DNA of 11,787 nucleotides from JBOHHR01 sp050740975 (GTDB lineage Bacteria; Pseudomonadota; Gammaproteobacteria; JBOHHR01): NCBI GenBank assembly GCA_050740975.1, contig JBOIEE010000248.1, positions 1 to 11,787 of the forward strand, read 5' to 3'. Shown piece by piece: positions 7,724 to 11,787 of this stretch (position 1 is its first letter; each line of letters starts with the position of its first letter). The notes under the pieces were generated by a model. It saw only the letters and a program-made list of their open reading frames with translations, ran no database searches and was not told where the DNA came from. The position numbers and the translations under genes were made by a program.

Positions 7724-8329
7724 TCATTTCTGCAAAGTACGTCGCAAGGCACGCCGGATGATCTCCTCCGTGCTCAACCCCTCCTTCGCGGCAACCGCCC
7801 GTACGCTGCGGCTGGCTTCCTGTGGTTTGTAACCGAGAGAAATCAAACCGGCTACCGCGTCGGCCACCTCATCGCCTGCTGCTGTCTCGGCTCTTCCCAA
7901 ATGCACGCCTGATGCAAGCTCCTCATCCCATTGCGCCACGCGATCCCGCATCTCCACGATCAAGCGTTCGGCCGTCTTTTTGCCTATGCCGGGCAAGCGG
8001 GTGAGCCTGGTGGCATCGCTCTGCTGCACACAGCGAACGAACTCTTCGGGGCCTCCTGAGAGGATAGCAAGGGCTAGTTTTGCGCCTACACCGCTGACCT
8101 TGATCAAAGCGCGGAACAAACGTCGCTCGTTTTCTGAGATGAACCCGAACAGCAGGTGGGCGTCCTCCCTGACGATGAGATGCGTATACAAGCTGGTCTC
8201 CTTTTGCAGCCCGGGAAGGTTCACGAACGTGCTCATGGGGGCTTCCAGCTCGTAGCCAACGCCCTGCACTTCCAGCAATAAAAATGGCGGCCGCTTCTCT
8301 AGGAGCAGTCCACGCAGGCGGCCGATCAT
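7724..8329 (-). CDS. ruvA: Holliday junction branch-migration protein RuvA
   Basis: A full-length protein of 201 residues, the usual size. RuvA tetramers bind the four-way DNA junction and load the RuvB motor to drive branch migration in recombinational repair. The N-terminal OB fold starts MIGRLRGLLL (about 1-65). Two helix-hairpin-helix motifs follow: VSGVGAKLAL (78-87) and LPGIGKKTAERL (112-123). The C-terminal helical domain (about 150-201, with AVAGLISLGYKPQEA) is the part that contacts RuvB. The ATG at 8329 overlaps the ruvC stop as ATGA, so the two genes are translationally coupled in one operon. The gene itself is intact, but its usual downstream partner ruvB is absent here; the sequence goes instead into toxin-gene remnants. 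Confidence 0.97.
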   Translation of the reverse strand: MIGRLRGLLLEKRPPFLLLEVQGVGYELEAPMSTFVNLPGLQKETSLYTHLIVREDAHLLFGFISENERRLFRALIKVSGVGAKLALAILSGGPEEFVRCVQQSDATRLTRLPGIGKKTAERLIVEMRDRVAQWDEELASGVHLGRAETAAGDEVADAVAGLISLGYKPQEASRSVRAVAAKEGLSTEEIIRRALRRTLQK

Positions 8330-8844
8330 ACCCAGCGCCCGGCGCGTCGCCCTCGCACGTCTCCCAGACGTTGCAAACAGTGGCGGGTATGTCCGCGGCA
8401 GATAGCCACAGCCAAGGCGTCGGCGGCATCGGCGCCGGGTTGCTCCCGCAAGCGGAGCAATATCGTCACCATGCGCTGGATCTGCGCCTTTGCGGCATTA
8501 CCCTTGCCGACGACGGCGAGCTTGATCTCAGCCGGGGTAAATTCGTGTACCGGGAGATCTCGCAGGGCAGCGGCTAGCAGCGCCACACCACGGGCCTGCC
8601 CCAACTTCAGCGCGGAATCCGGATTACGGTTGATGAAAACCCTCTCCACGGCTAGCTCATCGGGGCGATGGCGATCTACGACCTCCAGCAGGCCATCGAA
8701 AACGCGCTTCAGGCGCTGGGGCAATTCGGTGCTTACCCCACGAATACACCCGCTAGCAATATGCCCGATCCTCTGGCCGTGCACTTCGATTACCCCATAG
8801 CCCGTAGCCCATGAACCTGGATCTATACCGAGAATACGCACCAC
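8326..8844 (-). CDS. ruvC: Holliday junction resolvase RuvC
   Basis: A full-length protein of 172 residues. RuvC is a homodimeric, Mg-dependent nuclease that cuts Holliday junctions symmetrically after RuvAB migration. The RNase-H-like fold is clear: ILGIDPGSWATGYG at the start with Asp8, ERVFINRNPDSALKLGQARG with Glu67, and ADAADALAVAIC with Asp139 and Asp142 complete the acidic catalytic set. The start is GTG (8844-8842), immediately followed by a second GTG; both give a normal N-terminus and the sequence does not decide between them. There is no obvious Shine-Dalgarno, and only 8 bp separate it from the yebC stop, so translation may depend on coupling. It overlaps ruvA by 4 bp. Confidence 0.97.
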   Translation of the reverse strand: MVRILGIDPGSWATGYGVIEVHGQRIGHIASGCIRGVSTELPQRLKRVFDGLLEVVDRHRPDELAVERVFINRNPDSALKLGQARGVALLAAALRDLPVHEFTPAEIKLAVVGKGNAAKAQIQRMVTILLRLREQPGADAADALAVAICRGHTRHCLQRLGDVRGRRAGRWV

Positions 8845-8852
8845 CGGAGTAA

Positions 8853-9596
8853 CTATGCGATCTGCGCCAGGATCTCTTCGCTGATTTCCGCGTTCGAGTA
8901 AACCCTCTGGACATCATCCAGATCTTCTAGGGTATCTAACAACTTTATCATCTTCTCGGCTTGTTCTGCCGAAAGGGGGTTATTGGTAAAAGCTCGCATG
9001 GTAAGCTCCGCCGTCTGCGGTTCATACCCCGCGGCGATCATACCGTCTTTAACCCTTTTGAAATGTTCCGGCGCCGTGATCACCTCCACGGACCCGTCCT
9101 CTGTAGTCACCACATCCTCTGCACCCACCTCCAGTGCCGCTTCCATGATCGCATCCGGGTCCGCGCCTACTGGATAGCTCAGCAAGCCGCACTTGGAGAA
9201 CAAATACGCTACCGATCCATCGGTTCCCAGATTACCCCCTGCTTTGGAAAAGGCATGCCGTACCTCCGCCACCGTGCGGTTTCTGTTGTCGGTCAGGCAC
9301 TCCACCATTACCGCCGTGCCCCCGGGGCCATAACCCTCGTAGCGCACTACTTCGAGAGCCTGCCCTTCGGCATTACTAGTCCCTCGGGCTATAGCCCGTT
9401 CCACCGTGTCTTTGGTCATGTTATTCGACAAGGCGCTGTCGACAGCGGCGCGTAAGCGAGGATTCGCTGAAATGTCCCCTCCCGCTCTAGCCGCTGCCGT
9501 GATTTCCCGTATCAGCTTAGTAAACAGTTTGCCTCGCCGTGCATCCTGCTTTCCCTTGCGATGACGAATATTCGCCCATTTACTGTGCCCAGCCAT
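8853..9596 (-). CDS. yebC: YebC/PmpR family protein (DUF28)
   Basis: The product is 247 residues, the family's normal length, beginning MAGHSKWANIRHRKGKQDA, the near-invariant YebC N-terminus. Other family phrases are LRAAVDSALSNNMTKDTVER, RYEGYGPGGTAVMVECLTDN and LSAEQAEKMIKLLDTLEDLD. YebC family members act in the cytoplasm; they were described as DNA-binding regulators and more recently as translation factors that relieve ribosome stalling at proline-rich motifs. I chose ATG 9596 over an in-frame GTG at 9608 because the family starts at MAGHSKW, and the G-rich stretch containing that GTG is better read as the ribosome binding region. The gene leads a yebC-ruvC-ruvA unit, a common gammaproteobacterial order, with a 180-bp gap before it. 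Confidence 0.96.
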   Translation of the reverse strand: MAGHSKWANIRHRKGKQDARRGKLFTKLIREITAAARAGGDISANPRLRAAVDSALSNNMTKDTVERAIARGTSNAEGQALEVVRYEGYGPGGTAVMVECLTDNRNRTVAEVRHAFSKAGGNLGTDGSVAYLFSKCGLLSYPVGADPDAIMEAALEVGAEDVVTTEDGSVEVITAPEHFKRVKDGMIAAGYEPQTAELTMRAFTNNPLSAEQAEKMIKLLDTLEDLDDVQRVYSNAEISEEILAQIA

Positions 9597-9641
9597 CGAA
9601 CCCCCCACCCCTTGTTTTCAGCTTAGAAAAATACACTCAAG

Positions 9642-9657
9642 GACCACACCGGTGGTC
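9642..9657. promoter_or_regulatory. Inverted repeat upstream of yebC
   Basis: A perfect dyad GACCAC-ACCG-GTGGTC lies 46 bp before the yebC start in the 180-bp leader. It has no T-run and is in the right place for an operator or a 5'-leader hairpin of the yebC-ruvC-ruvA transcript. I could not find a convincing -35/-10 pair around it, so the role is open. Confidence 0.35.
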
Positions 9658-9742
9658 ACAGACTTACGCGCTAAGTTTAGCAATTCGGGAAGCGAGCAGC
9701 AGCGGTTCCTGCACCATAAGCGCGCATTTGCTCTACGCTTGT

Positions 9743-9768
9743 GAAAAATCCCAGGGGTACATTTTTTC
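9743..9768 (-). terminator. Possible terminator after the hydrolase gene
   Basis: On the minus strand, 9 bp past the hydrolase stop, an A-rich arm, CCC, a tiny turn, GGG and ATTTTTC form a nearly symmetric hairpin ending in T-rich sequence, with GTA unpaired on one side. The stem is short and the loop tight, so it is a weak intrinsic terminator at best. Its place between nadA-hydrolase and yebC would separate the two transcription units. Confidence 0.35.
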
Positions 9769-9776
9769 GAGCTTCC

Positions 9777-10424
9777 TTATACCTGCGGCGTATGGGCGAA
9801 ACACCCTTGCTGCAAAAAGTGAAGGACCTGCATCGCCACCTGCCGCGACACCAGCATACCGAGATGGGATACCGGTAAGGCGATGTGATCTTTGGCGCCG
9901 TGCAGATGCGTCTCCGCCGCCGCCACGGTGCCGTCATTGGGCTTGCTTAGCTCGGTGATCATTCTTCCCAGGCCCATGGAACGCGTGCCTGCGATCGAAC
10001 CGAGCTCACTAGCGCCATTCCAAGCCGGAACATCGCCCGATACGCCGCGCCGATTGCTCTCGCCCAGCAGAGTTTGTCCAAGCGTAAACGTAGATAAATA
10101 ACGCGCTACACCGCTGCCCCGGTGCGGCGTCCCCAAGGTCACGATCCTGCCGTGCCTGAGATCCTCGAACAAGGCGAAATAATGGCGAATGACCAGTCCC
10201 CCCAGGCTGTGACAGACGAAGTGGATCTTACCCGCGTCGAGGTCTTGCACTACTCTGCGCAGCTCCCGAGCGACCGAGGCGGGACTGGAGCGGACGCTGC
10301 GGTAGCAGAATCTGCGGGGCAAGTAGCCGGCGCGAGTGAGCTGAACGCGCAGGAAGGCCATCTCATAGCCGTTTAGAAACAGCCCATGGATCAGCACTAC
10401 GGCCTCAACAGCGGGACGCTGCAT
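9777..10424 (-). CDS. Small alpha/beta hydrolase (lipase/PGAP1-like)
   Basis: A 215-residue protein with an alpha/beta-hydrolase serine triad: oxyanion region LIHGLFLNG (11-19), nucleophile Ser73 in CHSLGG, Asp164 in KPNDGTV and His187 in PVSHLGM. TLGTPHRGSGVAR (96-108) is typical of lipase- and PGAP1-like members that act on acyl esters. No signal peptide is visible, so it is probably cytoplasmic. I chose ATG 10424, 26 bp after the nadA stop. A longer open frame up to 10691 exists, but its extra 89 residues overlap nadA, are Arg-rich and look like out-of-frame nadA. Upstream of 10424 the ribosome binding site is poor, so it may rely on coupling to nadA. The substrate and any link to NAD metabolism are unknown. 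Confidence 0.85.
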   Translation of the reverse strand: MQRPAVEAVVLIHGLFLNGYEMAFLRVQLTRAGYLPRRFCYRSVRSSPASVARELRRVVQDLDAGKIHFVCHSLGGLVIRHYFALFEDLRHGRIVTLGTPHRGSGVARYLSTFTLGQTLLGESNRRGVSGDVPAWNGASELGSIAGTRSMGLGRMITELSKPNDGTVAAAETHLHGAKDHIALPVSHLGMLVSRQVAMQVLHFLQQGCFAHTPQV

Positions 10425-10450
10425 GGCAGAGTTTGTTTGATGCCGGCTTT

Positions 10451-11536
10451 TTACGCGTCGTTGGCGACTAAGCGTGTCGGCTGTGAGCGCGCCTCTGCGA
10501 AATCCAGAAGCCGCACGATCGGCCTCACCGCGCGCCGGCGTATGTCTTCTCTCACGTGGATTTCGTTGCCGCCTTGTTCCAGGCAGGCAGCGAGCTTGCG
10601 CAAGCTGTTCATGGCCATCCAGGGACAGTGGCCGCAGCTCTTGCAGGTGGCGCTGCGCCCCGCATTCGGCGCCTCTAGAAACGTTTTCCAAGGCGCGGCT
10701 TGGCGCATTTTATGAAAAATACCGCAGTCCGTGGCCACGATGAACTTATTCGCCCGTAACTCTTGGGCGGCTTTGATCAGGGCCGTGGTGGATCCCACGA
10801 CATCGGCCTGGGCGATCACGGATTGCGGCGACTCGGGGTGCACCAAGACCTTGGCATCCGGATGCTGCGCGCGCATCGCCCGTAGTTCCTCCCCTTTGAA
10901 CGCTTCATGTACCACGCAGGAGCCTTGCCAAAGCAGCATATCCGCCCGCGTTTGGTTGCGTACATAGTCCCCGAGGTATCTATCCGGTGCCCAAAGGATT
11001 TTTTCGCCCCGCTGATGGAGATGTGTGACCACATCCACCGCGCTGCCCGAGGTCACAACCCAGTCCGACCGCGCCTTCACTCGGGCGCTGGTGTTGGCAT
11101 ACACCACCACCGTGCGATCGGGATGCGCGTCGCAGAACGCACCGAAGGCATCGGCCGGGCAGCCGAGATCTAAGGAGCAATTCGCATCCAAGTCGGGCAT
11201 CAACACCGTTTTCTCGGGGTTTAGGATCTTGGCGGTCTCCCCCATGAAGCGCACTCCGGCGACGACCAGGGCGCTGGCGGGATGCCGACGCCCAAAACGC
11301 GCCATTTCCAGGGAATCGGAAACAAAGCCACCGGTTTCTTCGGCCAGGATCTGCAAATCGGCATCGACGTAATAATGTGCCACCAAAACCGCGTCGCGCA
11401 CCCTGAGCAAGCGCTTGATGCGGGAAGCTAGGGCATCGCGCTCCGCAGTGCTCAAGGTCTCCCGCACCGTCTTCGGCACCCTGAAAACAGGCGGGATCGC
11501 GGTACCTTCGGTTCGCAGAATATCGTTAGCGAGCAT
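10451..11536 (-). CDS. nadA: Quinolinate synthase NadA
   Basis: A full-length protein of 361 residues. NadA condenses iminoaspartate (from NadB) with dihydroxyacetone phosphate to give quinolinate, the precursor of NAD, in the cytoplasm, using a [4Fe-4S] cluster. The three cluster cysteines are all present: Cys120 in MPDLDANCSLD, Cys207 in WQGSCVVHE and Cys304 in CKSCGHCPWMAMN, the last within the expected CxxCxxC pattern. Other family phrases are LVAHYYVDADLQ, VRFMGETAKIL and PESPQSV. ATG 11536 lies 11 bp after the stop of the NUDIX/NrtR-type gene, so the two are probably co-transcribed. Repression by that regulator according to NAD status is likely from family knowledge; no operator can be seen within the window. 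Confidence 0.97.
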   Translation of the reverse strand: MLANDILRTEGTAIPPVFRVPKTVRETLSTAERDALASRIKRLLRVRDAVLVAHYYVDADLQILAEETGGFVSDSLEMARFGRRHPASALVVAGVRFMGETAKILNPEKTVLMPDLDANCSLDLGCPADAFGAFCDAHPDRTVVVYANTSARVKARSDWVVTSGSAVDVVTHLHQRGEKILWAPDRYLGDYVRNQTRADMLLWQGSCVVHEAFKGEELRAMRAQHPDAKVLVHPESPQSVIAQADVVGSTTALIKAAQELRANKFIVATDCGIFHKMRQAAPWKTFLEAPNAGRSATCKSCGHCPWMAMNSLRKLAACLEQGGNEIHVREDIRRRAVRPIVRLLDFAEARSQPTRLVANDA

Positions 11537-11547
11537 GTGTGCCTGTG

Positions 11548-11787
11548 TTAACGGACAAAATCAACCCGGTCCGGCTGTTTGGCCTGATACAGCTTGGCGG
11601 GACGGTGCTTGCCGCTATTGAGCAGTCCCCCGTCCTCCTTAAGGCAATCCATGCTCAGGACGCGCTTGCGGAAATTGCGCTTGTCCAATTCCTCACTGAG
11701 GATAAGCTCATACACCCTCTGTAGCTGCGAGAGGGTGAAACGCCGCGGCATAAACTGCAGGGCGATGGTCGAGTAACTCAATTTCGC
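11548..11787 (-). CDS. NUDIX/NrtR-like NAD-biosynthesis regulator, C-terminal part (cut by window edge)
   Basis: The frame is open from the right edge (codons Ala-Lys, then LSYSTIALQFMPRRFTLSQL) to TAA 11550-11548. The visible 79 codons match the C-terminal winged-helix domain of NUDIX-related transcriptional regulators (NrtR family), with FTLSQLQRVYELIL, LDKRNFRKRVLSMD and GKHRPAKLYQ as typical phrases. In NrtR proteins this domain binds DNA while an N-terminal NUDIX-like domain senses ADP-ribose, an NAD breakdown product. That N-terminal domain lies outside the window, so catalytic residues cannot be checked. The in-frame TTG at 11781 is internal, not a start. Being 11 bp upstream of nadA, its expected role is control of NAD synthesis. 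It could also be a plain NUDIX hydrolase with the same C-terminal domain. Confidence 0.8.
   Translation of the reverse strand, partial: AKLSYSTIALQFMPRRFTLSQLQRVYELILSEELDKRNFRKRVLSMDCLKEDGGLLNSGKHRPAKLYQAKQPDRVDFVR

Noticed and set aside
7514..7912. A 132-codon plus-strand frame after the TcA remnants as a new gene.
   Set aside because: More than half is antisense to intact ruvA, and the rest shows no family features or ribosome binding site.
9606..9608. GTG at 9608 as the yebC start.
   Set aside because: It adds MGGS before the invariant MAGHSKW start and uses up the G-rich stretch that serves as the ribosome binding region.
10425..10691. N-terminal extension of the hydrolase inside nadA.
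   Set aside because: The 89 residues overlap the nadA 3' end in another frame and look like Arg-rich shadow sequence; the family fold starts at MQRPAVEAVVLIHG.

Overview
The window looks like a piece of a gammaproteobacterial chromosome. On the right (7724-11787) is a compact set of intact housekeeping genes, all read on the minus strand. In order of transcription they are: the 3' end of a NUDIX/NrtR-like regulator, nadA (quinolinate synthase), a small alpha/beta hydrolase, then after a 180-bp gap yebC, ruvC and ruvA. The yebC-ruvC-ruvA order and the protein sequences fit Gammaproteobacteria. I cannot name the genus from the sequence alone.

On the left (1-7723) is an accessory region in advanced decay. 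At the left edge, the first 21 codons of a DDE/integrase-core transposase run out of the window on the minus strand. After about 380 bp with no recognisable gene comes a 5'-truncated serine esterase (440 to about 1366, minus). Directly abutting it in divergent orientation is a broken gene for a Tc (toxin complex) TcA subunit, about 1364-6830 plus. This gene has lost its N-terminal part and a large central block. It also carries several frameshifts and one in-frame stop, yet its original C-terminus can still be followed to a natural stop at 6828-6830. A second, divergent TcA C-terminal remnant follows directly (about 6886-7517).

The key structural point is position. In gammaproteobacteria ruvA is normally followed by ruvB, but here ruvA is followed by about 200 bp of unassigned sequence and then the toxin remnants. 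ruvB is not in the window. The simplest reading is that an accessory island carrying an insertion sequence, an esterase and tandem TcA genes, or a rearrangement bringing it in, arrived between ruvA and ruvB and then degraded. All five complete housekeeping frames are intact while the toxin frames are broken many times, so most toxin lesions are probably real mutations rather than sequencing noise.

Working relationships: RuvA and RuvC belong to Holliday-junction processing, with YebC as the usual upstream neighbour. The NUDIX/NrtR-type regulator 11 bp upstream of nadA fits local control of NAD biosynthesis, and the small hydrolase follows nadA closely enough to be co-transcribed. I saw no tRNA, rRNA or CRISPR array. 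No intact novel system is evident; the interest lies in the remains of a Tc toxin locus and how it disrupted the ruv region.
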